DNA of 64,000 bases. Source: Paenibacillus barcinonensis (GTDB lineage Bacteria; Bacillota; Bacilli; Paenibacillales; Paenibacillaceae). Location of the stretch: NCBI RefSeq assembly GCF_003217495.1, contig NZ_QJSW01000002.1, positions 1-64,000 of the forward strand. The letters are read 5' to 3'. This document shows positions 51,432-60,431 of the stretch, one piece after another. Each line of letters starts with the position of its first letter. Position 1 is the stretch's first letter. The notes under the pieces were generated by a model. The model had not been told where the DNA came from and searched no databases. It saw nothing but the letters and a program-made list of their open reading frames with translations. Both the position numbers and the translations under genes were made by a program.

Positions 51432-53411
51432 CTATTCTTCGTACTCTGTAAAGTCGACATTCTCTACGATCCAGCGTTTGCGCGGGTCCACTTTATCCCC
51501 CATCAGGGTAGATACACTACGCTCTGCTTTGGCTGCATCCACGATCTCCACCTTCAGCATCGAACGTGTCTCGGGATTCATCGTGGTTTCCCACAGCTGA
51601 TCCGGGTTCATCTCACCCAAACCTTTATAACGCTGTAGCTCGACATTGTTGCCGAATTCTTTCATGTAATTGGCAAGCTCCTCATCCGTCCACGCATATC
51701 TTACCGTAGCCATTTTGCCGGATTTACGAGTTAGTTTATATAAAGGCGGTTGCGCAATATATACTTTCCCTGCATCAATCAACGGTTTCATGTAACGGTA
51801 AAAGAACGTAAGCAGCAGCACCTGAATATGTGCACCGTCCGTATCGGCATCCGTCATGATGATGATTTTAGAATAATTGCTATCCTCTACAGCAAATTCC
51901 GTACCAATTCCTGCCCCGATTGCGGCTGTAATTGCCCGATACTCTTCATTTTTCAAAATATCCGCCAGCTTGGATTTTTCCGGATTCAGCGGTTTTCCCT
52001 TTAACGGCAAAATCGCCTGAATTTTGGAATCGCGACCTTGCTTGGCTGAACCTCCCGCAGAGTCTCCCTCCACGATAAACAGCTCATTACGCGTAAAATC
52101 CTTCGATTGCGCTGGTGTCAGCTTGCCGTTCAAGTTGGAGCTCTCACTACGCTTCCTACCCGAACGCATCTCGTCACGGGCTTTACGTGCAGCTTCTCTC
52201 GCCTTGGATGCCTGAACCGCTTTGCGAATCAACGTCTGCGCTACCTGCGGATTCTCTTCCAGAAAACGCTGGATATTGTCAGACACGACCGAGTCCACCG
52301 CGCTGCGTGCCGTAGCACTGCCAAGCTGGTCTTTGGTCTGACCGACAAATTCGACCTCCGACATTTTGACACTAATGACAGCCATCATGCCTTCACGCAA
52401 GTCATTGCCTTCCAGATTTTTATCCTTTTCCTTAATCATGCTGGTACGACGGGCATAATCGTTCATCACACGGGTATATGCCGCTCTGAATCCGGTCTCA
52501 TGTGTTCCGCCACCTCGAGTCGGAATGGAGTTAACAAACGAGGCAATCGTTTCGGTATAACCCGCGTTGTATTGAATTGCAATTTCCACCTCAATGTCAT
52601 CCTTCTCCGCATAGAAGTGGATGACATCATGCAGCACATCTTTATTTTCGTTCAGATACTCGACAAACTGGCTTGCGCCGCCCTCGTACATGAATTCATC
52701 CTGATGACCCGAGCGCTCGTCTTTTAGCACAATTCTCAGACCTGAATTCAGAAAAGCAATCTCCTGAAGACGCTCTGCAAGCGTATCATAATTCAGCTGG
52801 ATACCGTTTTGAAAAACACGAATATCCGGTTTAAATGTTACTTTTGTTCCTGTTCGATTGGTATTTCCGATCACTTCAAGCCCCGAAACAGGCTCACCAA
52901 CATGCTCGACACCTTTTTTATCCTGCCAATATTCGAAACGCTGACGATGAATCTTGCCGTCCCGGAAAATTTCGACTTCAAGCCACTCAGACAACGCATT
53001 GGTGACCGAAGCCCCTACGCCATGCAGGCCCCCGGATTTTTTGTATCCTGATCCACCGAACTTACCGCCTGCGTGCAAAATCGTAAACACGACCTGGGGA
53101 GTGGGAATCCCTGTTTTATGTATGCCTGTCGGAATTCCCCTTCCGTTATCCTGAACTGTAACAGAACCGTCCTTATGCAGCGTGATATCGATTTTGGAGC
53201 AGAATTTGGCAAGGTGCTCATCGACAGCATTGTCCACGATCTCCCATACCAAATGGTGTAGACCTGAAGTACTGGTGCTGCCGATATACATCCCTGGCCG
53301 TTTCCGAACCGCTACCAGTCCTTCAAGTACTTGAATGTCGTCCGCGTCGTAGCCCGAGGCAACTTGCCCTCCGCCTGTCGAACCTGCCGACACATCGATT
53401 TGCTCGACCAT
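51432..53411 (-). CDS. parE: DNA topoisomerase IV subunit B
   Basis: A 659-residue GHKL ATPase/toprim protein. The ATPase part includes RKRPGMYIGSTSTSGLHHLV, EIVDNAVDEHL (catalytic Glu), QDNGRGIPTGIHK and GLHGVGASVTNALSEW. The toprim part has NELFIVEGDSAGGSAKQGRD, the PLKGKPLNPEKS stretch and the metal DADTDGAHI. It powers strand passage with ParC, encoded next on the same strand. Length and motifs are intact. Confidence 0.96.
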   Translation of the reverse strand: MVEQIDVSAGSTGGGQVASGYDADDIQVLEGLVAVRKRPGMYIGSTSTSGLHHLVWEIVDNAVDEHLAKFCSKIDITLHKDGSVTVQDNGRGIPTGIHKTGIPTPQVVFTILHAGGKFGGSGYKKSGGLHGVGASVTNALSEWLEVEIFRDGKIHRQRFEYWQDKKGVEHVGEPVSGLEVIGNTNRTGTKVTFKPDIRVFQNGIQLNYDTLAERLQEIAFLNSGLRIVLKDERSGHQDEFMYEGGASQFVEYLNENKDVLHDVIHFYAEKDDIEVEIAIQYNAGYTETIASFVNSIPTRGGGTHETGFRAAYTRVMNDYARRTSMIKEKDKNLEGNDLREGMMAVISVKMSEVEFVGQTKDQLGSATARSAVDSVVSDNIQRFLEENPQVAQTLIRKAVQASKAREAARKARDEMRSGRKRSESSNLNGKLTPAQSKDFTRNELFIVEGDSAGGSAKQGRDSKIQAILPLKGKPLNPEKSKLADILKNEEYRAITAAIGAGIGTEFAVEDSNYSKIIIMTDADTDGAHIQVLLLTFFYRYMKPLIDAGKVYIAQPPLYKLTRKSGKMATVRYAWTDEELANYMKEFGNNVELQRYKGLGEMNPDQLWETTMNPETRSMLKVEIVDAAKAERSVSTLMGDKVDPRKRWIVENVDFTEYEE

Positions 53412-53487
53412 TCATGCTCCCCCTTCTTAACTTGAAACTACAAAATTGCCTAAAATGCAAACAGATGTTTTCTTATCCTTGTCCATT

Positions 53488-54486
53488 TTAATTCAAGATA
53501 TCCCGTTTCGTAAAGACAAGGAATGAGACGATCAGTGAGGCGGCCCCCCAAACGCTTAGTACAATCAGGGAAAAACCGAGATTCATGCCTTCTATTGGCG
53601 GCAGTCCGCCGGACAAATAATCAGGCAGTTCAAGGTTGACCATAAACAAATATTTGGCTGATTCCCACGAAGCCGCCATATTCGTCAAAATAGTTCCTGC
53701 AATTAGCGAAGCCATCATAATGACAATACTTGCGGCTGTACTGCGAACCAACACCGAAACCATGAAGGCAAGCATCGCTACAATAATGCTCACAAACCAG
53801 ATCAGCCCCGCCTGCATCAGCATATACTGCCATTGACTTACCGCATGTACTGCCGACATATCTACATCCGTGCCGACTACTTTGAAGCCCGTGAAAACAG
53901 GCATTCCGAAGCCTTTGTATCCAAAGACAGCCCCGGATATCCCATAACAGATCACATAGGCAGATACTACGATAATGGAAACAAACATCATCAGCGTAAT
54001 CAGCTTGCTGAGAAGCACTTTCCAGCGTTTGACCGGACGGGTCAGCAGCATCTTAATCGTACCCGTAGTCCGTTCGCCCGATACAATGTCCGAAGCAATC
54101 GCCATAATTAACAGAGGAATGAACAAGCCTACTGCATTGTTCATAAACTCTCTGGTAAACGTCACCCCTCCAGGCTCTTTAGGATTAATATTATTCTCCA
54201 AATAATACTGCATCTGCTGAATATAAACGGTTCGGTACTTTTTATATTCCTCAGGAACGCGATCACTTCCCAAAGAATTCTGATTGTCGGTGATTGCCTG
54301 CTGCAATTCAAGCCTCCAGTCACCGCCAAATTTATCTTGGTTATTTTGAGCTGATTTCATCTGTGCATACGTGAACATCGGTACAAGTACAGCCAGAACG
54401 ATGAAAATAATATAAAGACGTTTCTTTTTCACCATCTTGATCGTTTCGTTACGAATCAGCGGCATGATATTATTCAATGGATTCAC
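53488..54486 (-). CDS. ABC-2 type transporter permease
   Basis: A 332-residue membrane protein. Helix 1 (about 23-40) is followed by a roughly 90-residue extracellular loop, then five more helices from about residue 125, including AVGLFIPLLIMAIASDIVSG and the conserved ERTTGTIKMLLTRPVKRWKV cytoplasmic loop typical of ABC-2 permeases (Nat/Bcr class). It overlaps the ATPase gene by 17 bases. The substrate is unknown; related systems export ions, peptides or antibiotics. Confidence 0.9.
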   Translation of the reverse strand: MNPLNNIMPLIRNETIKMVKKKRLYIIFIVLAVLVPMFTYAQMKSAQNNQDKFGGDWRLELQQAITDNQNSLGSDRVPEEYKKYRTVYIQQMQYYLENNINPKEPGGVTFTREFMNNAVGLFIPLLIMAIASDIVSGERTTGTIKMLLTRPVKRWKVLLSKLITLMMFVSIIVVSAYVICYGISGAVFGYKGFGMPVFTGFKVVGTDVDMSAVHAVSQWQYMLMQAGLIWFVSIIVAMLAFMVSVLVRSTAASIVIMMASLIAGTILTNMAASWESAKYLFMVNLELPDYLSGGLPPIEGMNLGFSLIVLSVWGAASLIVSFLVFTKRDILN

Positions 54487-55435
54487 CTTCTGTCATCTTT
54501 AAAAATAATTGTTCAAGTGTAGGCTGAATCCGCTGCACGCCTTCAACCTGAATACCTGCTTGCACCATCTGCTGAACCAGCTCGGGAATCAGCTCTTCGT
54601 GCATCTCAGCAACAACCGAATTGGACCCGAGTCCTGCAACAATCGTATCATCCATCACATCGCCAGGTCGATCAATCAATGTAATGCCTCGATCAACCAG
54701 CATTTGGCGGCCTGCATCAAGCGGCGTAAGATGCCAGATTGCCACCTTCGAATGATCCTCGATCAGTTCATTGACACCCCCCACGGCAAGCACACGACCG
54801 GCACTGATAATCGCAACTCTGTCACACAACAGCTGAATTTCGCTTAACAAGTGACTGCTTACAAATACTGCCATGCCCTCACTGGCAAGCTGTTTGATAA
54901 ACACCCGCAGCTCCTTGATGCCCTTTGGATCAAGTCCATTCGTCGGTTCATCCAGAATAAGCAGCCTTGGTCTGCCAAGCAGTGCCTGTGCAATTCCCAA
55001 TCGCTGACGCATACCAAGAGAATAGGTTCTGACCTTATCATGAATGCGTTGATCAAGACGTACAATGTTAACCACTTCCTGAATACGGTCATGGTCTACA
55101 CCAGGCTGCATCCGGGCGAAATGCTCCAGATTCTCCCATCCGGTCAAATATGTATATACCTCGGGATTTTCAACGATGGAGCCAACATACTTCAACGCCC
55201 GTTCAGGATCTCGGTTTACATCATACCCACAAACAGATATTTTGCCTTCCGTAGGTTTGATCAGATCGACGAGCATGCGAATGGTCGTTGTTTTCCCCGC
55301 CCCGTTTGGTCCGAGAAAGCCAAAAATCTCGCCAGGCTTCACATCAAACGTTACATCTTTAATAATCCATTTTCGTCCGATCTTTTTCTTCAAATGCTGA
55401 ACGGAAAGCACCGAATCGTACTGCTGCTCTGCCAT
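54470..55435 (-). CDS. ABC transporter ATP-binding protein
   Basis: A 321-residue ATPase: Walker A GPNGAGKTTT (about residues 41-50), signature SLGMRQRLGIAQALL, Walker B LLILDEPTNGLD, and the switch His in FVSSHLLSE. It has the extra C-terminal roughly 90 residues usual for Nat/Bcr/DrrA-type exporters. It starts at the base before the stop of the SGNH hydrolase gene and overlaps the permease gene, so the three genes form one operon. Confidence 0.93.
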   Translation of the reverse strand: MAEQQYDSVLSVQHLKKKIGRKWIIKDVTFDVKPGEIFGFLGPNGAGKTTTIRMLVDLIKPTEGKISVCGYDVNRDPERALKYVGSIVENPEVYTYLTGWENLEHFARMQPGVDHDRIQEVVNIVRLDQRIHDKVRTYSLGMRQRLGIAQALLGRPRLLILDEPTNGLDPKGIKELRVFIKQLASEGMAVFVSSHLLSEIQLLCDRVAIISAGRVLAVGGVNELIEDHSKVAIWHLTPLDAGRQMLVDRGITLIDRPGDVMDDTIVAGLGSNSVVAEMHEELIPELVQQMVQAGIQVEGVQRIQPTLEQLFLKMTEGESIE

Positions 55436-56311
55436 CTATTTCGAACCCCCTTTTGCCGTTTTATTTCCCTGGTACTCCTGTGCAATACGAACCGCAATCT
55501 GCTGATATCCTTGTGCATTGGGATGGAAATGGTCTGATGACAGATACTCGTCCAGATGATTTTCAAACAGATCAAAGGTCGGTACAAGTGTCATTTTGTC
55601 CTCATTATTCAAAATACTCATCGCCGCCTCGTTCCAAGCAGCAACGACCGCATTCCCCGGCTTCTCAAGCTCTTTCACATTGCCAAACGGATTGTATAAT
55701 CCAACATACACGATCTGTGCTTCAGAATTAATTTGCTTCACTTTCTTCAGGATTTCCTGTAGCCGCTTTGATGTTTCAGGCAGCGCAGCTGCCAGCTTTT
55801 CGGCAGTCGGCGGGTCCTCACCCTGAAGAACCTGCCCCCCTTGAAACAGGTCATTCGCACCGATGGAGAGCAAAATAAAGTTGGCTTGCTGCAGGACATA
55901 CCTGACGCCTTGCTCATCCAGCTTTTTTAACAACGTATCTGTCCTTAGCCCGTTTACACCCAGATTATTAAGCACCTGCACATCATAGCCCTCATCTTTA
56001 AGCAGATTACCCGTCCGTCTTACAAAACCAAGGCCTTCATCATCTCCCGTGCCTCTGGCAAGAGAATCACCGATGACCGCCATGCGAATTTTTCCATCTT
56101 TCACAATCGCTTTGTTAACTTTATTTTGGGCTTGATTAGCTGGGCTCGTAGCCTGCTGTCCATCACCTAGCTTCGAATCTCCTTTAGGATAAATCACATC
56201 TTTTATCGCATAACCAAATCCAAACAACAGCAGCAACGTTGCCAAGATGGATATGGCGCTGACACTTCGCCAGATCCAGGGAGCTGAATCCAGATTTTTG
56301 TTCTTTTTCAT
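55436..56311 (-). CDS. Membrane-anchored SGNH/GDSL hydrolase
   Basis: A 291-residue protein with an N-terminal signal anchor (about 13-35) and an extracellular SGNH hydrolase domain. Block I is AVIGDSLARGTGDD (catalytic Ser). The oxyanion Gly and Asn lie in LNNLGVNGLRTD and SIGANDLFQGG. The Asp-His pair lies in SSDHFHPNAQGY. It resembles YpmR-type GDSL lipases and may deacylate lipids or cell-wall polymers. It is the first gene of an operon with an ABC exporter, so the export substrate could be linked to its activity. Confidence 0.9.
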   Translation of the reverse strand: MKKNKNLDSAPWIWRSVSAISILATLLLLFGFGYAIKDVIYPKGDSKLGDGQQATSPANQAQNKVNKAIVKDGKIRMAVIGDSLARGTGDDEGLGFVRRTGNLLKDEGYDVQVLNNLGVNGLRTDTLLKKLDEQGVRYVLQQANFILLSIGANDLFQGGQVLQGEDPPTAEKLAAALPETSKRLQEILKKVKQINSEAQIVYVGLYNPFGNVKELEKPGNAVVAAWNEAAMSILNNEDKMTLVPTFDLFENHLDEYLSSDHFHPNAQGYQQIAVRIAQEYQGNKTAKGGSK

Positions 56312-56458
56312 GCATCACATCTCCAGTCAGGTGTGTATAATGTATAATAGCTTTACCTTAAAATGACCCTATTCTAAATAACATAAAACTTCTATCGTTA
56401 ATTTGCAAATTTTGCCGACGTATTCAGAAAACCGAGCTGGATTCTACTCAAAAACTGG

Positions 56459-56511
56459 AAAAAAGCCATATCTCACACCGCATTGCGCTAGGTGAAGATA
56501 TGGCTTTTTTA
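56459..56511. terminator. Hairpin terminator between the CAP gene and the SGNH operon
   Basis: AAAAAGCCATATCT (56459-56472) and AGATATGGCTTTTTT (56496-56510) are perfect complements, extended by CACC/GGTG. It is likely to end the CAP-domain transcript on the minus strand. Confidence 0.8.
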
Positions 56512-56547
56512 TTATGACGTTATTTATAGAGGCTTCAATTCCAGCTC

Positions 56548-57285
56548 TTATTTACCGATAAACTCTTGAGCCCAGTAGCCATTGTAATAACCCACACCGA
56601 TATGTGTGAAGTTTGCACTCAGAATGTTTGCACGGTGACCCGCGCTGTTCATCCAGGCCGTAACGACTTCCTGAGGTGTTTTTTGACCTTTGGCGATATT
56701 CTCTCCTGCATAACTGTAGGTTACCCCGAATTGTTTCATCATATCAAACGGAGAACCGTATGTTGGAGACTGGTGATCAAAGTAGTTGTTGTTGCTCATA
56801 TCTTTAACTTTGGCTACAGCAACCTTGTCCAGAAGTGCATCGGAGGACAGTGCAGCCAGGCCTGCTTTGGCACGTTCAGCGTTGACCAGTTTCACCACTT
56901 GTACTGCAAAATCGGATTGTGTGCTTGGTGTACCATTGTTGCCAGTGCTTGACGGATCTTTGGCAGGTGCTGTTGTAGCCGGTTTTTCTGGTTGTACTGG
57001 TGTAGCAGGTTTACTTGGTTGAGCAGGAGTCGTTGTTTGATCCGGCTGTGCAGCAGGTTTTCCGGTTGTTTGTCCATCAGCCACAGTATAACCATTTTGC
57101 TTGAGCCACGCCTCAATATAAGCTTTCAAACTATCCGCATTCAAAACCTTATACGTCGTTGTCGTTGTTGTCTTATATGTTGAATCTGCAGCAGACGCGG
57201 AGGCTGGGAGCATGATCCCTACGGCGAGTACAGCTGTCAGACTGCCTGTCACAACGGTTTTCATCCAGTTCTTCTTCAAATTCAT
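56548..57285 (-). CDS. Secreted CAP-domain (YkwD-like) protein
   Basis: A 245-residue exported protein. A signal peptide (1-32, cut after ASASA) is followed by a small domain with TYKVLNADSLKAYIEAWLKQ, a Pro/Thr-rich linker (about 75-120) and a C-terminal CAP/SCP domain (125-245). The CAP region has QVVKLVNAERAKAGLAALSS, YFDHQSPTYGSPFDMMKQFG, YAGENIAKGQ and NSAGHRANILSANFTHIGVG, with the His-Glu pairs of the CAP cavity. Such proteins are cell-wall associated in Bacillales, often linked to sporulation; the exact role is unknown. Confidence 0.93.
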   Translation of the reverse strand: MNLKKNWMKTVVTGSLTAVLAVGIMLPASASAADSTYKTTTTTTYKVLNADSLKAYIEAWLKQNGYTVADGQTTGKPAAQPDQTTTPAQPSKPATPVQPEKPATTAPAKDPSSTGNNGTPSTQSDFAVQVVKLVNAERAKAGLAALSSDALLDKVAVAKVKDMSNNNYFDHQSPTYGSPFDMMKQFGVTYSYAGENIAKGQKTPQEVVTAWMNSAGHRANILSANFTHIGVGYYNGYWAQEFIGK

Positions 57286-57396
57286 TCATCTCCTTAAAAT
57301 TTAATTATTACAACTTTGTAATCATTACTCTAGCAGTATATCAAGCCATCAGGAGATTGTGAACCCACAAATACTGGAAGAATTACATTTTTGTCA

Positions 57397-57437
57397 TAAA
57401 AAAAGGCACTCAGTCAGGTTTGCACCCGCTGAATGCC
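57397..57437 (-). terminator. Hairpin terminator of the purT-GNAT operon
   Basis: On the minus strand, GGCATTCAGC and GCTGAGTGCC-type arms pair (57403-57412 with 57428-57437) and a run of T follows. Confidence 0.65.
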
Positions 57438-57447
57438 GCATCATCTA

Positions 57448-57906
57448 TTATAAAAGAACCTTACTGAAACGATAACCTTTCTTCTGGAAGCCGATATGCT
57501 CATAGAACGAATAGGTTGTTGAGGTTACTTCACGATTGGCACCTGTAACAAATAATTGCTTACCACCTTGCTGCTTGCCCCAATCCTCAGCACGAGCCAT
57601 CAAACGACGGCCGATTCCACTGCCGCGATGCTCCTGACCAACGATTAGAGATGTAATCTGTGCAGCAGGCTCAGGGTAGGCATGACTTTGAACACATTGC
57701 AAACCAATCACACCAATAATCTGTTCATCCACTTCGGCAACAAGCATGCACGCGTTGGGATTGCTCTCCAAATCTTCAATGCGTTCTTTCATAACATTGG
57801 TTGTTGTCGGATAGCTGACCTCTCGCATTAATCCCGTTACCGCTTCAGCATCTCGCAGCTCACACTCTCGGATCATCAATACAGGGGCCTCCACATTATT
57901 GGACAT
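57448..57906 (-). CDS. GNAT-family N-acetyltransferase
   Basis: A 152-residue acetyltransferase. The acetyl-CoA-binding signature is VGQEHRGSGIGRRLMARAED (about 88-107), preceded by MLVAEVDEQIIGVIGLQCV and ended by FYEHIGFQKKGYRFSK. The start lies 11 bases before the purT stop, so they are co-translated. The substrate is unknown. The adenine-side purine gene gives no hint. Confidence 0.9.
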   Translation of the reverse strand: MSNNVEAPVLMIRECELRDAEAVTGLMREVSYPTTTNVMKERIEDLESNPNACMLVAEVDEQIIGVIGLQCVQSHAYPEPAAQITSLIVGQEHRGSGIGRRLMARAEDWGKQQGGKQLFVTGANREVTSTTYSFYEHIGFQKKGYRFSKVLL

Positions 57907-59083
57907 GATTTACCTCCACTTTCAGCATATTTGCGGCTTGAACCGCTGTTTTACGAGCTTCTTCCACATCTGTTCCAGCACTTAATGCTACAGCCATCCG
58001 GCGCCCGACTTTCGTTTCAGGCTTGCCAAACACACGAACCTGGGTACGTGGCAAAGCCAGAGCCTCTTCTATTCCACCAATGGTGAAATTGCTTGTTTCA
58101 ACCTCAGCCTTGAGCGTTGCCGAAGCTCCCGGTGTCAGCAAATGTACTTCTGTTACGGGGAAACCAAGAATTGCACGCACATGAAGCGCAAACTCTGAGC
58201 TATCCTGGGTTACCATTGTGACCATACCTGTGTCGTGCGGACGCGGTGAGATTTCACTGAATACAACACCATCAGCAGTCAGGAAGAGTTCAACACCAAA
58301 AAGTCCATAGCCTCCGAGCTCATCGGTTACTGTCTTCGCAATATGACAGGCCTGTGTCCATTGCTCGGATGTCATCGCATGAGGCTGCCATGATTCGACA
58401 TAGTCCCCATCCTTCTGAATGTGACCGATCGGCGGACAAAACACAGTACCCGACACCGATCTGACAGTAAGCAGCGTAATTTCGCTCTCAAACTTCACAA
58501 AGCTTTCCACAATTACACGCACAGATTTGCCGCGAGCCCCTGAAAGTGCAAGATCCCAGCAATTCGCTGCGTCTTCCGGTACACGGCACACACTCTGACC
58601 TTTACCGGATGAACTCATGAGTGGTTTAATGACACAAGGTGTGCCGAGTTCACGAACAGCTTCCTGAAGCTGCTCCAGACTATCCGCAAAAAGATAAGCT
58701 GCTGTGGGAAGGTTCAATTGTTCGGCCGCCAAACGACGGATGCCTTCGCGATCCATAGTTAAACGGGCAGCACGGGCCGTTGGTACGACACAAAAGCCTT
58801 CCTTCTCGAGTTCAAGCAGTGCCTCAGTTGCAATGGCTTCAATCTCAGGTACGATGTAATGCGGTTGTTCCTTACGGATCAATTGTTTCAATGCATCGCC
58901 ATCCAGCATGTCGATACAGTGAGATCTATGCGCGACCTGCATCGCTGGCGCGTTCTCGTAACGATCAACAGCAATCGTCTCCACGCCCAGACGTGCAGCC
59001 TCAATCACGACCTCTTTACCCAATTCTCCGCTGCCAAGCAGCAGCATTTTTTTGGCTTGAGCCGAAAAAGGAGCACCCCACAT
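57896..59083 (-). CDS. purT: Formate-dependent phosphoribosylglycinamide formyltransferase
   Basis: A 395-residue ATP-grasp enzyme with LLLGSGELGKEVVIEAARLG (N-terminal), TMDREGIRRLAAEQLNLPT, the grasp loop KPLMSSSGKGQS, FGVELFLTADGVVFSEISPR and HDTGMVTMVTQDSSEFALHV. It makes formyl-GAR with formate and ATP, bypassing PurN in purine synthesis. It is followed by a GNAT gene with overlap. The 250-base leader contains CGAA motifs on one strand, but no complete PurR box was found. Confidence 0.95.
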   Translation of the reverse strand: MWGAPFSAQAKKMLLLGSGELGKEVVIEAARLGVETIAVDRYENAPAMQVAHRSHCIDMLDGDALKQLIRKEQPHYIVPEIEAIATEALLELEKEGFCVVPTARAARLTMDREGIRRLAAEQLNLPTAAYLFADSLEQLQEAVRELGTPCVIKPLMSSSGKGQSVCRVPEDAANCWDLALSGARGKSVRVIVESFVKFESEITLLTVRSVSGTVFCPPIGHIQKDGDYVESWQPHAMTSEQWTQACHIAKTVTDELGGYGLFGVELFLTADGVVFSEISPRPHDTGMVTMVTQDSSEFALHVRAILGFPVTEVHLLTPGASATLKAEVETSNFTIGGIEEALALPRTQVRVFGKPETKVGRRMAVALSAGTDVEEARKTAVQAANMLKVEVNHVQ

Positions 59084-59333
59084 GTTCTTTCCAATCCTCC
59101 CAAAGAGAAATCTTCTATATCTGTCTCTCTATTTTCGGGGTTTTGGTTAAAGATTGCAAGAGTGCTCCCTATTTTTCTTGTGAATTTTACAAGATTTTTT
59201 GTGTTTTTTCGATCAATTTTTACAAATTACATTTCTTGATTCGTCACTCCTTCCATTACTCCCAAAATTAAGGATATAAAAATAAATAGACGTGATCAGA
59301 TAATTATGCATGTTAATTACGAGATTGCAATGA

Positions 59334-60362
59334 TCATGTCTGTTGGTTATGCAAAGCACGATTTTTCTCCCGGAACAGCTCGTTATGCGAGGACACATAG
59401 GCCATTCCTGCTGCGTCAGGCTCCAAATACTTTTTTGCACTGTTAACCGCAACAATTGCATCATTAAAAGCACCAGCAATCAGACGCACTTTTCCTTCTC
59501 TCATCGCACAGTCTCCCGCTGTAAAAATACCAGGCACACTGGTTTCAGCCAACGGATTCATAACAAACATGCCTTCGTGCATATCCAGACCGCAGCGAGC
59601 GAGATTGCTGACATGACTTGTATAGCCATGACTTACGATCACTTCATCCACATCAAGTCGGAGGCTTTCTCCTGTCGCTGTGTTGGCAATGCCAACCTGC
59701 TGAATGATTTGTCCGTTACCGTAGAAGCCTTCAATGTAGCAGGGGGTGAGCACATCTGCTTTTCTCTTCATCTGACTTACATTGTGTTCCATAGCGCGAA
59801 ATGAATCCTGTCTATGCACCACGGTTACCGAGTCAGCCCGTTCCGCAAGCTCAAGTGCCCAATCCACGGCACTGTTGCCGCCACCGGAGATTAGCACTTT
59901 TTTTCGCTCAAAATAATCCAGGTTCTGAATTGTATAATGGAGATTACTTCTCTCATAATTCTGCGCGCTAGGAATATCCAGCTTTTGCACTTCCGCTACG
60001 CCTCGACCAATTGCCATGATTACCGTGCGGGTAATGTGCGATTCACCTGAATCGGTCTGTAGCTCTATAATTCCATCCTGCAGATGATTCAACGTATCTA
60101 CCGTTTGCTTCAGCACTATCGTTGGTTCAAATGTACCTGCCTGCTGCACAAGGTGCTCAATAAGCTTGGCGCATTTCATAGGCGGCAGCCCGCCGACATC
60201 CCAGAGCGTTTTATCCGAATACGTTTGTAAAAATCCACCCAGCTCGTCCTTACCCTCAATGAGCTTTACTTTCATCTCCCGCATGCCAGCGTAGAACGCC
60301 GCATACATTCCCGCCGGACCTCCACCAATAATCGTTACATCATATAAGTCCTGATTATGCAT
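59334..60362 (-). CDS. Ferredoxin/flavodoxin--NADP reductase (YumC/FNR2 type)
   Basis: A 342-residue thioredoxin-reductase-like flavoprotein without the CxxC pair. It has FAD-binding IIGGGPAGMYAAFYAGMREM, NADP-binding LISGGGNSAVDWALELAERA, the FNR2 marker KTLWDVGGLPPMKCAKLIEH, and the closing GIFTAGDCAMREGKVRLIAG. A GTG at 60371 is an alternative start. It reduces ferredoxin or flavodoxin with NADPH. It lies 70 bases after the siderophore-binding gene with no terminator between, so it may be co-induced by iron limitation and supply electrons for ferric reduction or to flavodoxin. Confidence 0.9.
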   Translation of the reverse strand: MHNQDLYDVTIIGGGPAGMYAAFYAGMREMKVKLIEGKDELGGFLQTYSDKTLWDVGGLPPMKCAKLIEHLVQQAGTFEPTIVLKQTVDTLNHLQDGIIELQTDSGESHITRTVIMAIGRGVAEVQKLDIPSAQNYERSNLHYTIQNLDYFERKKVLISGGGNSAVDWALELAERADSVTVVHRQDSFRAMEHNVSQMKRKADVLTPCYIEGFYGNGQIIQQVGIANTATGESLRLDVDEVIVSHGYTSHVSNLARCGLDMHEGMFVMNPLAETSVPGIFTAGDCAMREGKVRLIAGAFNDAIVAVNSAKKYLEPDAAGMAYVSSHNELFREKNRALHNQQT

Positions 60363-60431
60363 TACGGACACATCCTATTCCTCTTCTCGCCTTTATACCC
60401 ACTTTCGTATAATCGGCAGCTTGTACCTTGG

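Noticed and set aside
59084-59333. PurR box or purine riboswitch upstream of purT
   Set aside because: CGAA cores occur, but not as the paired inverted PurBoxes, and no riboswitch core was found.
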